Both the position numbers and the translations under genes were made by a program. Shown here in pieces: positions 9,296-18,141 of a DNA stretch of 64,000 nt; the stretch's first letter is position 1, and every line of letters begins with the position of its first letter. The stretch lies in contig JAJDHD010000004.1 in the NCBI GenBank assembly GCA_030266015.1, positions 17,501 to 81,500 of the forward strand. The letters run 5' to 3'. This DNA is from Christensenellaceae bacterium OttesenSCG-928-K19 (GTDB lineage Bacteria; Bacillota; Clostridia; Christensenellales; Christensenellaceae). The notes under the pieces were generated by a model. That model worked only from the letters and a program-made list of their open reading frames with translations. It was not told the DNA's origin and did no database searches.

Positions 9296-10710
9296 TGCTG
9301 GAAACAATTGTTTATTACTTGAATGTTTTTTTCTTTGTATATATGTTCCTATATGCCCTGGTGTTTTTCACAACTACATTAACAGCTTCTCTGCGGCTGG
9401 ACGATTTTTTTGTGAGAAAGCGGTATATGAGTTACGCTATGCTCTCCAACGATAGGAACTATATCCCTGTGTCCATCCTTGTTCCCGCCTTCAATGAGGA
9501 AATCACCATCATTGATACGGTGGAATCTTTGCTTAACCTGAAGTATACGGAATATGAAATTGTTGTGATCAACGATGGATCCGAGGATAACACATCACAG
9601 GTTCTGATAGACCGATTTGGGTTAAAGCAGGTTGCGCGCCCGGCGCGGCTTTCTGTGCCCTGCAATGAAATTATTAACGTTTATGAGAATATGGATAAAG
9701 TGCGTATCACCCTTGTCAACAAGAAAAACGGCGGCAAGGCCGACGCGCTTAACGCCGGCATCAATATTTGCCGGTTTCCGTTGTTCGCCTGTATTGACGC
9801 AGACTCTATGCTGCAGGACGACTCTATCCGTATTGTAGCTGAGCCGTTTTTGGAGAATGACGACACGATAGCCGTGGGCGGCAACATAAAGATTTCCAAC
9901 GATGTCATAATTGAAAATGGGCAGGTGGTGGAAACAAACATACCCAAGAAGCCGATCATCTTATTCCAGATGATAGAATACCTGCGTGTGTTCCTTGCTT
10001 CGCGTGTGGCGCTAAACAGCATCAACGGCAACCTGATTATATCAGGTGCATTTGGCCTTTATAAAAAAGCCGCCGCAATCAACGTGGGTGGTTATACGCC
10101 GGGTGTAATTGGCGAGGATATGGAAATCATTGTAAAGATGCACGCTTTTTACAGGAAAAACAAAATACCGTATATGATCTATTATGCGCCGGATGCTATT
10201 TGCTGGACACAAGCGCCGGAAAAACTTTCCGTCCTCCGCCGGCAGCGCCGCCGCTGGCACGAGGGTATGGGGCAAAGTTTAGGCAGCCATATGTTTATGT
10301 TCTTCAACCCCCATTATGGCACAGTGGGTACGGTTGCGTTCCCCTATTTTGTCTTGTTTGAGTACATTACGCCCATTTTGGAAGTTGCGGGTATTGTTAC
10401 AATTGTGCTGTCTTATTTCCTAGGCTTGCTCAATGTGCAGTTTTTCATAATGTACCTGCTGATTTATATGGGCTTTAGCATGATAGTATCGCTTATCTCG
10501 CTTTTGCTGGATAGATATATCTTCCCCACCCATTCCACGCCCCGGCTCACCGCAAAGCTGGTACTGTTTGCCTTTCTGGAGTCGTTTGGCTACCGGCAGT
10601 TCTGCTCACTTTGCCGTTTAGGCGCGTTTATTGGCTTCAACAAAAACCAATGGGGAAAGATGGAACGTACCCAAAACCGCAAACGTGAAGACCAACCGGA
10701 GGAATCCTAA
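9295..10710 (+). CDS. Family 2 glycosyltransferase, processive polysaccharide synthase type
   Basis: 471 residues. Two N-terminal hydrophobic segments, a GT2 catalytic domain (about residues 58-330) and three to four C-terminal membrane segments match the topology of hyaluronan, cellulose and PNAG synthases. Motifs seen: VPAFNEE, NDGSEDN, NGGKADALNAG, DADS, GEDMEI and QRRRRWHEG, which correspond to the D, DxD, ED and QxxRW signatures of processive enzymes. It would polymerise a sugar from a nucleotide-sugar donor and move the chain across the membrane. The product is not predictable. The neighbouring glycosidase-like proteins, CotH kinase and HEAT protein suggest a dedicated exopolymer system. 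Confidence 0.88.
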   Translation: MLETIVYYLNVFFFVYMFLYALVFFTTTLTASLRLDDFFVRKRYMSYAMLSNDRNYIPVSILVPAFNEEITIIDTVESLLNLKYTEYEIVVINDGSEDNTSQVLIDRFGLKQVARPARLSVPCNEIINVYENMDKVRITLVNKKNGGKADALNAGINICRFPLFACIDADSMLQDDSIRIVAEPFLENDDTIAVGGNIKISNDVIIENGQVVETNIPKKPIILFQMIEYLRVFLASRVALNSINGNLIISGAFGLYKKAAAINVGGYTPGVIGEDMEIIVKMHAFYRKNKIPYMIYYAPDAICWTQAPEKLSVLRRQRRRWHEGMGQSLGSHMFMFFNPHYGTVGTVAFPYFVLFEYITPILEVAGIVTIVLSYFLGLLNVQFFIMYLLIYMGFSMIVSLISLLLDRYIFPTHSTPRLTAKLVLFAFLESFGYRQFCSLCRLGAFIGFNKNQWGKMERTQNRKREDQPEES

Positions 10711-10714
10711 ATTA

Positions 10715-12805
10715 ATGTTATTCAAACGCATCGGTGCCCTGTTTATTGCGCTGACACTGGCGGCTTTGTTTTCCAGTTGCGTGCAAAACAGCCCTGTTCC
10801 CGCGCAGCCGACAAATAGTGCGGCTGCCACGCCCCTGCCAACACCAACGCCAAAGCCTTATCCCGAAGTGTGGGATGTGGAGGGGAACGAGCAAGGGGGA
10901 GTGCGCGGCAATGTGCGTGCCTATCAGGATTCCTTTTATTTCTGGAATGGAGATACATGGCAAGCCGATACCCTGCGGGGGGTCAACCTAGGCACTTCTT
11001 TGCCGGGCACGGGTGTACGTGACCGAGCCATCCCATACAATACCTACAGGGAGTGGCTGAGGCAGATAGCGGAAATGAACGTGAATACCATACGTGTATA
11101 CACATGGCAAAACGCCGAATTCTATAAAGCATTGTATGATCATAATACAGGGGCAGATACCCCGTTGTTCCTTATGCAGGGCATATGGATAGAGCAGCAG
11201 GAAAGCGGCATAACAGAGGAAAGCCTGCAGGCGTTCATTGATGACGCACAGCGCACTATCGATATGCTGCACGGTGCGTATGAGGATGAGGAAACCAGCT
11301 ACACCAGCGACGTATCCGAGTGGCTTTGCGGCATTGTCATCGGCTCCGAATGGAGCGCGGCCTATATCGACGTTACCAACAAAGAGACTGCCGATGCATT
11401 TTTGGGCAGGTATTTGACCGTTAGCGAAGACGCCCCTGCTTTCGAAACATATCTGTGCCGCTTGGCTGATAGCGTTGTGGCATATCAAGCGGATACCTAT
11501 CAAACACAAGCGCCTGTCGCGTTCATCAATTGGCCTACGACCGACACGCTGGAGCATCCGCTGGAGCCTGTATCGTCCGAAGACATGGCGTCACTGGATG
11601 TGGAGTTAATCGAAGGTACAGACACATTTGTTTGCGGGCAGTTTGCTCTTTATCACGTATATCCCTGGTATCCGGAATTCATTTCGCTGGAGGCGGAAGA
11701 AGACGGGTATTATGAGTATCTCACCAGGCTTAACGAATTGCACAGTATCCCTGCGGTAGTAGGCGAATATGGCTCACCCTCTTCTCGTGGCATTTCGCAC
11801 CAAAGCCTGGATGGCGACTACAAGCAAGGAAACCTTTCCGAGCAGGATCAGGCGGCACAAAATGCCCGCATGACCAAAGCAATTTTTGATTCAGGCTTTT
11901 GTGGTGCCGTTTTGTTTAGCTGGCAGGATGAATGGTTTAAGGACACATGGAATGTAAGCGCACTGACATTGCCGGAAGAAAACCGCTACTGGCATAACGC
12001 GCAAAGCACGGAGCAATATTATGGTGTGCTGGCATTTGACTCCGGCGAAGAGCGGCTGCCGGTATATGTTGATGGCGATGCTTCCGAATGGGAAGGGGAT
12101 ATACCCGTTGCTGAAGCTAACGGGATGTCGCTTTTTGTGCGTCAGGATGAATCCTACCTTTATGTTATGGCAACAGGGATTTCTGGCGATGCGGAGCTTC
12201 TCCTACCGATTGGCTATAGCGTTGGAGGCGGGTTGAGCAGCTATGGGGAGACTAAGTTTTCTTTTCCCGCACGGTATCTTGTGCGTTTTGATAGCCAAGA
12301 GGGTACGTCCCTGCTTGTGGCAGACGAATATGACGCATTTTCCTTCTTGCACGAGAATGGGCCGCTTTTGGATGGGGAATTCCATTCTGTTTGGCAATAC
12401 CTGCGGGGGTCGTTCTCAGTTCCGGGTATGGATAAGGACTACGATGCTGACATTTTTCCGGCTGGGGAGTTGCAAAGCGGTATCACGAACCCTTATCATC
12501 AGGATTTTAATTCGCTGGCGGATTTCTATATGGCAGATGGCGTTTTAGAGTTGCGGTTGCCTTGGCAATTAATCGGGTTTATGACCCCTGCGGACTTGCA
12601 AGTCATGTCCTCCCTTGCCGGGGTGGATAGCATCCATGCCGAAGAAATAGAAACTATGACAATCGGCATTGGCAATGCCCAAGAAGGGGAGATTGCCATG
12701 GGAGAATATGTTTTGTCAGGATGGGATGCCCCCGCCGCCCATGAGCGGTTAAAAATCTCTTATGACGCGATGGCTGAAACCTTTGCACAGTATGCCCTTT
12801 CCTGA
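10715..12805 (+). CDS. Glycoside hydrolase-like lipoprotein (TIM barrel plus sugar-binding-like domain)
   Basis: 696 residues. A lipoprotein signal ends at a Cys (LFSSC, about residue 21), followed by a Pro/Thr-rich spacer and a TIM-barrel domain. It has GSEW, a candidate acid/base Glu, and VVGEYGSPSSRG, a candidate nucleophile Glu, in the order seen in clan GH-A enzymes. The C-terminal part begins VDGDASEWEG and resembles CBM9/DOMON modules. It is paralogous to the protein at 5913-8033, where the second Glu is gone. It is probably an outer-face glycanase acting on the product of the adjacent synthase. A longer open frame starts at 10631, but ATG 10715 has GGAGGA about ten bases upstream and exposes the lipoprotein signal. 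Confidence 0.75.
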   Translation: MLFKRIGALFIALTLAALFSSCVQNSPVPAQPTNSAAATPLPTPTPKPYPEVWDVEGNEQGGVRGNVRAYQDSFYFWNGDTWQADTLRGVNLGTSLPGTGVRDRAIPYNTYREWLRQIAEMNVNTIRVYTWQNAEFYKALYDHNTGADTPLFLMQGIWIEQQESGITEESLQAFIDDAQRTIDMLHGAYEDEETSYTSDVSEWLCGIVIGSEWSAAYIDVTNKETADAFLGRYLTVSEDAPAFETYLCRLADSVVAYQADTYQTQAPVAFINWPTTDTLEHPLEPVSSEDMASLDVELIEGTDTFVCGQFALYHVYPWYPEFISLEAEEDGYYEYLTRLNELHSIPAVVGEYGSPSSRGISHQSLDGDYKQGNLSEQDQAAQNARMTKAIFDSGFCGAVLFSWQDEWFKDTWNVSALTLPEENRYWHNAQSTEQYYGVLAFDSGEERLPVYVDGDASEWEGDIPVAEANGMSLFVRQDESYLYVMATGISGDAELLLPIGYSVGGGLSSYGETKFSFPARYLVRFDSQEGTSLLVADEYDAFSFLHENGPLLDGEFHSVWQYLRGSFSVPGMDKDYDADIFPAGELQSGITNPYHQDFNSLADFYMADGVLELRLPWQLIGFMTPADLQVMSSLAGVDSIHAEEIETMTIGIGNAQEGEIAMGEYVLSGWDAPAAHERLKISYDAMAETFAQYALS

Positions 12806-13096
12806 CTTCATTGAAGAATGCAGGGTATGCATCAAGTTTGCTAAACGAAATTGCTTTGCACCGCTATTTGCTGTTGCAGGTGTGTTTGAAGAAAAAAGGC
12901 GCCATGCTGCAAGAATGAGGTAGCGTAAGGCGGATGGCTGCAACGGCGTGAGAGGTGTAGAAAAACACCTTGCACCTGCGGCGGGTGTGTCTGAAAATGA
13001 AAAAAACCTCCTTTGCCAAGCGCGGCACAATGGCCGTGAATAAAGACAAAGGAGGGTATATTTTGTTATGCCGAAAAAACCAAAAGTGCCGCGAAA
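12806..13096. terminator. Convergent intergenic region with bidirectional terminator and a short internal repeat
   Basis: CCTCCTTTG (13007-13015) and CAAAGGAGG (13047-13055) form a 9-bp perfect stem around a 31-nt loop that itself contains GCC...GGC. A-rich and T-rich flanks would allow stopping from both sides, as expected between convergent genes. Upstream of it, an imperfect repeat is visible: GTTGCAGGTGTGTTTGAAG (about 12873) and TGCGGCGGGTGTGTCTGAAA (about 12977). No gene is supported here. Confidence 0.55.
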
Positions 13097-15709
13097 TCAC
13101 CTGCTTTTCGTTCTGCCAATATACTCGGAGATTACAGAGAACAGGCCTTCTATGGAAAACGGCTTGGCAATGTGTTTGTTCATGCCGGCTTCTAGGCAAA
13201 TCTGTTCGTCTTCCTTAAACGCGTTGGCGGTCATCGCAATAATGGGTATGCTTTCCGCTTTATCGGTGCCCAGCAGGCGGATACGTCGTGTCGCTTCCAG
13301 TCCGTCCAACACAGGCATTTGCACATCCATCAATATCAAATCATACTTGTCGCCGTCTTTTTGGAATATGTCAATCGCTTGCTGGCCATTTTCGGCGCTA
13401 TCGATCGCAATGCCCGTTCCCTTTAGCATCCCTTCCACAACAACGCGGTTTACCTTGATGTCCTCTACCAGCAATATCCGTTTATCGCTCCAGTCCACAT
13501 CTTCCGGTGCGGTGGGTGTCGGTTCAGCGGTTTGACCAAAGTCATAATGCGCAAGCTCGGCGATTGTATTAAACAATGTAGATGGCAAAACCGGCTTGGC
13601 AAGGAAGTTTGTAACGCCATATTCCTTGGCTTCTTTTTCGATATCATCCCAGTCGGAAACAGAAATCATCACCGCGATAATATTGTTGCCCGCAATACGC
13701 TTGATTTCCTTTGCGGTTTCCCCGCCGCGCATCCCGGGCATATTCCAGTCGATAAACACCATATCGTAAGCGTCATCTGATTCTACACTTTTTTGCACCA
13801 GTGATACCGCTTCCCTGCCGCTTTGCGCAACATCGCAGCGCACGGAAAAGCCGGCCAGTATTTTTTGGAAATATTCCAGCACATCCCGCTGGTCGTCCAC
13901 GACAAGCACATGCAAATCCTTTGTGTCCGCAGTCGTTGCCACCTCGGGCAGTTCGTTTCCGAGTTCTGCTGTCACATCAAATAAAAACTTCGTTCCTTTG
14001 CCAGGCTGGCTTTCCACCCAGATTTGCCCGCCCATCAGGTCGATAATCTTTTTGCAGATGGCAAGACCCAGCCCGGTGCCGCCGTATTGGCGTGTGATGC
14101 TGCCGTCTGCCTGCTCAAAGGATTGGAACAGCTTTTTCTGCGCATCCTCGTCTATGCCGATCCCAGTATCGATTACTTCCGCATGGATGCGTACCTTGCC
14201 CTCGTCGCAGTCGGAATCCTGCTGAATCTTCAATGTTATTTTCCCGTTTTCCGGCGTGAATTTGATAGCGTTGTTTAAAAGGTTGATTAACACCTGTGAT
14301 AAACGTAGCTCGTCGCTGATAATCATTTGCCGGAAAGGCTGGTTGGTTTCAAAGAAAAGCTGTTGGTTTTTTTCTTCCAGCTTTACCTGCACAACATTAA
14401 ATACGTTTTGCAGCATTTTTTCAAAATCAAACGCGTCATTCATGATTTCGAATTTGTTGGCGTCAATTTTCGACATATCCAGCACGTCATTTATGATGGC
14501 AAGCAGTTGGCGTGAGGACGCATCCACCATGCCCAGATAATCTTTTATTTTTGGCAGGTCGTCTGTTTTATGGGCCAGTGTTGTCATGCCGATGATTGCA
14601 TTCATAGGCGTCCTGATTTCATGGCTCATGCGAGACAAAAATTCGGATTTTGCTTTTGTGCTGGCAAGGGCTTCCTCTCGTGCTTTATTCAGCTTGCCAA
14701 ATGTCTCGTTGCGCGAGATGGAGGACGCAATCAAAAGTCCGCTTGCGTTCATAATCTCCGCTTCCAGATTGGTAAATGTGGTATTGCTCTTGCTTGCGGC
14801 AAAGCCAATGCCGCCCCAATAGACGCCATGCAAATAAAGCGGCACAAGCATAAGGGCTTGCGATCCCGCTATGCCGGGCGCCTGGCGCAGCCCATCCGGA
14901 AGGGACTCTGTCTGGGCGCAGGTATAGTGGTTTTCAGCCATAACCTCCTGCCACGAGGGGAAGAATTCATCGTAATACATGAGTTTGTCTTCCTTACCTG
15001 CGCTAAACACGGATGACCCGTCACATGTCCATTCTGAGCGGTAAAAACAGGCTTCGCCCTGCTCTGTTGCCCTGTTTCGCCAAATAAAGGCACGGTCTGC
15101 CTGTACGCTTTCGCCAAGCACCTGGAGGGAAAGGTTCAGTACTGTTTCATAGTCGTGGTAAAAATCCCCGACCAGCAGGGCGGCAGCAGAATTTCCTGCG
15201 CGTAGCAAGCGGTTTTGCTCTGCGAAATCCTGCTCAGAGGATAAGCTGTTCATCCGCTTAACCTCCATCTCCATGTCCCGGGCTTTTTGCTCGGCCTGTT
15301 TAAGCCGGGAGAGCTCAAACGCGATTCCGGCAAGGCGGATGGGAACGCCTTGCTCATCCCATTCGTAAATGATGGCATTTTCGGTTACCCACACAATGCT
15401 GCCATCCCTTCGAACCATGCGGAATTCTATGTCATAGCGGTCTATCTCCCCGCGTGTCAGCGCATCCACGTTTTGCTGAACCATGTCCACGTCTTCATCA
15501 TAGATCATGGCAATCCGCGTGCTACCCCTGTGAGGAACCTCGCCCAGTTCATATCCTGTGATTTGTGCAATAGAGCGGTTGATGCGCATTTCATCCGACG
15601 GCAAATGCCAGTTCCATATACCCACATTTGCGGAATCTGCCAGAAAGCTGATCGCGTCGGCAGACAAGCCGGAAATATTTGCGCCAAAGCAAGTAGGATT
15701 CTTTTCCAT
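13097..15709 (-). CDS. Hybrid sensor histidine kinase: PAS, GAF, HisKA, HATPase, two receiver domains
   Basis: 870 residues, no membrane segment, so a cytoplasmic sensor. A PAS domain with PAC motif (about 20-135) is followed by a GAF-like region (about 170-335) and a HisKA box SHEIRTPM with the phospho-acceptor His at about 363. The HATPase (about 465-580) has NAIKFTP, DTGIGI, FEQAD and GTGLGL. Receiver 1 (about 598-715) has its Asp in FIDWNMPG (about 654). Receiver 2 (about 743-865) has its Asp in LILMDVQMP. The sensed signal is unknown. There is no response regulator or HPt protein next to it, so it is an orphan. AAAGGTGA precedes the start. It is transcribed towards the surface cluster. 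Confidence 0.92.
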   Translation of the reverse strand: MEKNPTCFGANISGLSADAISFLADSANVGIWNWHLPSDEMRINRSIAQITGYELGEVPHRGSTRIAMIYDEDVDMVQQNVDALTRGEIDRYDIEFRMVRRDGSIVWVTENAIIYEWDEQGVPIRLAGIAFELSRLKQAEQKARDMEMEVKRMNSLSSEQDFAEQNRLLRAGNSAAALLVGDFYHDYETVLNLSLQVLGESVQADRAFIWRNRATEQGEACFYRSEWTCDGSSVFSAGKEDKLMYYDEFFPSWQEVMAENHYTCAQTESLPDGLRQAPGIAGSQALMLVPLYLHGVYWGGIGFAASKSNTTFTNLEAEIMNASGLLIASSISRNETFGKLNKAREEALASTKAKSEFLSRMSHEIRTPMNAIIGMTTLAHKTDDLPKIKDYLGMVDASSRQLLAIINDVLDMSKIDANKFEIMNDAFDFEKMLQNVFNVVQVKLEEKNQQLFFETNQPFRQMIISDELRLSQVLINLLNNAIKFTPENGKITLKIQQDSDCDEGKVRIHAEVIDTGIGIDEDAQKKLFQSFEQADGSITRQYGGTGLGLAICKKIIDLMGGQIWVESQPGKGTKFLFDVTAELGNELPEVATTADTKDLHVLVVDDQRDVLEYFQKILAGFSVRCDVAQSGREAVSLVQKSVESDDAYDMVFIDWNMPGMRGGETAKEIKRIAGNNIIAVMISVSDWDDIEKEAKEYGVTNFLAKPVLPSTLFNTIAELAHYDFGQTAEPTPTAPEDVDWSDKRILLVEDIKVNRVVVEGMLKGTGIAIDSAENGQQAIDIFQKDGDKYDLILMDVQMPVLDGLEATRRIRLLGTDKAESIPIIAMTANAFKEDEQICLEAGMNKHIAKPFSIEGLFSVISEYIGRTKSR

Positions 15710-15967
15710 ATGTCACCTTTTCATAAGGCCTTAGCCCATTTATATCATATCAATATCCAAACCGCCCACAGATAAGTGCGGATGGTTTGCCCATATCATT
15801 ATACACTATATATTTGACGGATCATAATTCAATTTCATGTTGGTTGCGGAATTTGTATTTTCCCGTATATTCCGTGGCATAGCCGATTTGGTTTTCGATA
15901 ACAAGCCGCCGCTGTTCGCAGGTGTGTTTTATTGGATTTGTTTTAGTGATAGAGGGCAATACTGTGA

Positions 15968-15996
15968 TTGGATTTTGGCGCGGCAAATGGTATACT
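15968..15996 (+). promoter_or_regulatory. Promoter of glpK
   Basis: TTGGAT (15968-15973), 17-bp spacer, TATACT (15991-15996), followed by about 110 bases of leader before glpK. The rest of the 15710-16115 gap is A/T-rich. An 85-codon ORF in it (15837-16094) overlaps the promoter and leader and is not supported as a gene. Confidence 0.65.
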
Positions 15997-16115
15997 GTTG
16001 TTATTCCGCGAGGCAGGGGATGGAGTCTTTGCAGGCGGGCAAAAATTCAATTCAGGGACATCGCTTTTATTCAGATTTGCAAATTAGTTTGTAAGGAAAG
16101 CGTTAAGGAAAATCG

Positions 16116-17603
16116 ATGAAAAAATATGTTGTTGCATTGGATCAGGGGACGACAAGCTCCCGTTGTATCATTTTTGACAGGGAGCAAAACATTATCTGCT
16201 CCAGGCAAAAGGAGTTTACGCAATATTTTCCGCAGGACGGATGGGTGGAGCATGACCCGGAGGAGATATATTCTTCTCAATACAGTGTGCTTGTGGATGC
16301 GGTTGATTTTGCCGGTATTGCACTTGGTGATATTGCCGCCATTGGCATTACCAACCAGCGCGAAACGACGGTGGTATGGGAAAAAGCAACGGGAAAACCG
16401 ATTTACAATGCCATTGTGTGGCAGTGCCGCCGTACGGCGGCTATTTGCGAGCAGCTAAAAAAAGACGGCTGGAGCGATTATATAAAGGAAAGTACCGGGC
16501 TGTTGATTGACGCATATTTTTCCTCTACAAAGGTAAAGTGGATACTGGATCACGTGGAGGGCGCCAGGGAACGCGCGCAGAATGGAGAGCTGTTGTTTGG
16601 CACGGTGGATACGTGGCTGCTATGGAACCTGACAAAGGGCAAAGTGCATGTGACGGATTATACCAATGCTTCGCGTACCATGATGTACAATATCAACACG
16701 CTTGCGTGGGATAAAAAAATACTGGAAGAGCTGGATATCCCCGAGGCGATGTTGCCAGAGGTGAAAAGCTCCGCAGAGATTTATGGCTATGCGGAGATTT
16801 ATGGAAAGGAGATTCCCATTGCGGGCATTGCCGGGGATCAGCAGGCAGCCCTCTTTGGCCAGGCGTGCTTTGAGGCAGGGCAAGCAAAAAACACCTATGG
16901 GACGGGATGCTTTTTGCTGATGAATACGGGTGAGCAGCGCTGTTACAGTAAAAATGGGCTGATTACCACAATTGCGGCAACACCAAAAGGTAAGGTTTAT
17001 TATGCGTTGGAAGGCAGCGTGTTTATGGGTGGTGCGGTGATCCAATGGCTGCGGGACGAGATGCATCTGGTGCACAGCAGCAGCGATAGTGAATATTTTG
17101 CGCAAAAGGTGCCGGATAACGGCGGGGTATATCTTGTGCCGGCGTTTACCGGGCTGGGCGCGCCGTATTGGGATATGTATGCGCGGGGCACGATAGTGGG
17201 GTTAACGCGCGGCTCTAAAGCTGAACATGTTATACGCGCGGCTCTGGAATCCATTGCGTTCCAGTCGCGGGACGTTCTTTCAGCCATAGAGGCGGATACC
17301 AATATAGAGCTTGGGCGGCTAAAGGTGGATGGTGGCGCGTCGGCGAATGATTTCTTGATGCAGTTTCAGGCAGATATTACGGGAACGCCTGTGATGCGTC
17401 CACGAGTGCGCGAAACAACGGCACTGGGTGCGGCATATCTCGCCGGGCTTGCCACCGGAATTTGGAAGGACACAAAAGAGATTGCCGGGCAATGGACGCT
17501 GGATAAACGCTTTGAGCCCGCCATGCCGGAGGAAAAACGCAGCAAGCTCATCAAAAATTGGGAGAAAGCCATAGGCCGTTCCGGGGCATGGCTGGATGAA
17601 TAA
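16116..17603 (+). CDS. glpK: Glycerol kinase
   Basis: 495 residues, the normal length for GlpK. It phosphorylates glycerol with ATP to sn-glycerol 3-phosphate. The sequence shows the FGGY-kinase N-terminal phosphate motif [23 protein letters not shown] (glycerol-binding Arg region), [24 protein letters not shown], and the C-terminal adenosine motif [26 protein letters not shown] lies before the ATG. It stands alone: no glycerol facilitator or glycerol-3-phosphate dehydrogenase is adjacent, and its own terminator follows, so it is probably a single-gene unit. Confidence 0.96.
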   Translation: MKKYVVALDQGTTSSRCIIFDREQNIICSRQKEFTQYFPQDGWVEHDPEEIYSSQYSVLVDAVDFAGIALGDIAAIGITNQRETTVVWEKATGKPIYNAIVWQCRRTAAICEQLKKDGWSDYIKESTGLLIDAYFSSTKVKWILDHVEGARERAQNGELLFGTVDTWLLWNLTKGKVHVTDYTNASRTMMYNINTLAWDKKILEELDIPEAMLPEVKSSAEIYGYAEIYGKEIPIAGIAGDQQAALFGQACFEAGQAKNTYGTGCFLLMNTGEQRCYSKNGLITTIAATPKGKVYYALEGSVFMGGAVIQWLRDEMHLVHSSSDSEYFAQKVPDNGGVYLVPAFTGLGAPYWDMYARGTIVGLTRGSKAEHVIRAALESIAFQSRDVLSAIEADTNIELGRLKVDGGASANDFLMQFQADITGTPVMRPRVRETTALGAAYLAGLATGIWKDTKEIAGQWTLDKRFEPAMPEEKRSKLIKNWEKAIGRSGAWLDE

Positions 17604-17648
17604 AAGCATGTGGTGTGTGGTATAGTTCGAGTTGAGGTGGATCTTTAG

Positions 17649-17667
17649 CGGCAAAGACCGCCGCTCT
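17649..17667 (+). other. Small hairpin after glpK
   Basis: AGCGGC (17649-17654) and GCCGCT (17662-17667) form a 6-bp stem around AAAGACC. It is followed within 35 bases by CTATA...TATAG and then by the terminator at 17701. The cluster of stems suggests a structured 3' region, with no family recognised. Confidence 0.35.
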
Positions 17668-17700
17668 ATAAGGAGGCGTATACCGGGTGTTATAGATAAG

Positions 17701-17733
17701 GGCCGTGCCTGCAAATGCAGGGCGGTTCTTTTT
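17701..17733 (+). terminator. Intrinsic terminator downstream of glpK
   Basis: The stem GGCCGTGCCTGC / GCAGGGCGGT has a small internal loop and an AAAT apical loop and is followed by TTCTTTTTG. It lies about 100 bases after the glpK stop. Confidence 0.7.
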
Positions 17734-17767
17734 GTATGTGAAGCAAAGGGGATTGTGTGGTAGCCTG

Positions 17768-17815
17768 CCGGGCAGCCTCACAGCCAGAGCAGGTAGAATT
17801 CTGTGTGCTGCCCGG
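17768..17815 (+). other. Strong long hairpin, candidate structured RNA
   Basis: CCGGGCAGC (17768-17776) pairs perfectly with GCTGCCCGG (17807-17815), and inside it CACAG pairs with CTGTG (17801-17805), giving a two-part stem of 14 bp with a roughly 17-nt loop. No T-run follows, so it does not look like a terminator. It lies in the 538-bp gap between glpK and the MutS-like gene. It could be part of a small RNA or the end of a decayed element. No known riboswitch signature is visible. Confidence 0.4.
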
Positions 17816-17868
17816 GGGAAGGCGAAAGGGGTGGTTTATAAAATTCTATACAGGAGAGAAAGATTGTC

Positions 17869-17976
17869 ATGTAAAACATAGATAAATGGATTGCCAAAGG
17901 CTTTGTTACAACAATATGCTGGAGCGTACCACTCGTGGCAGTACGGTGTTGGAGCCATGATTTGTATCTTAGATAG
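17869..17976 (+). pseudogene. Possible decayed start of an ABC permease gene
   Basis: A good ribosome site (AGGAGAG, about 17852-17858) is followed by ATG and immediately by TAA. Reading on in the same frame gives NIDKWIAKGFVTTI, which resembles the first helix of amino-acid ABC permeases, followed by degenerate sequence and a stop at 17974. If the TAA were a sense codon this would be a normal N terminus. Only about 35 codons can be read, so the assignment is tentative; chance resemblance is possible. Confidence 0.3.
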
Positions 17977-18141
17977 TTTTGTGACTATGGGACGATCAGG
18001 CGGGATCGGCGGTTTTTATTTACGTTCCTATTTGTTTTGTGATGGTGTGCGGAGTGCATAAGCATTTAGTGGCTGCTTTTTTTATGGGAAGTTCCCATGT
18101 ATAATAAAAAAGCATAAACCAGCAAAGGAGAAAACAAGGGA

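Noticed and set aside
15837-16094. 85-codon ORF upstream of glpK
   Set aside because: It covers the glpK promoter and leader, has no ribosome site and no protein-like pattern.
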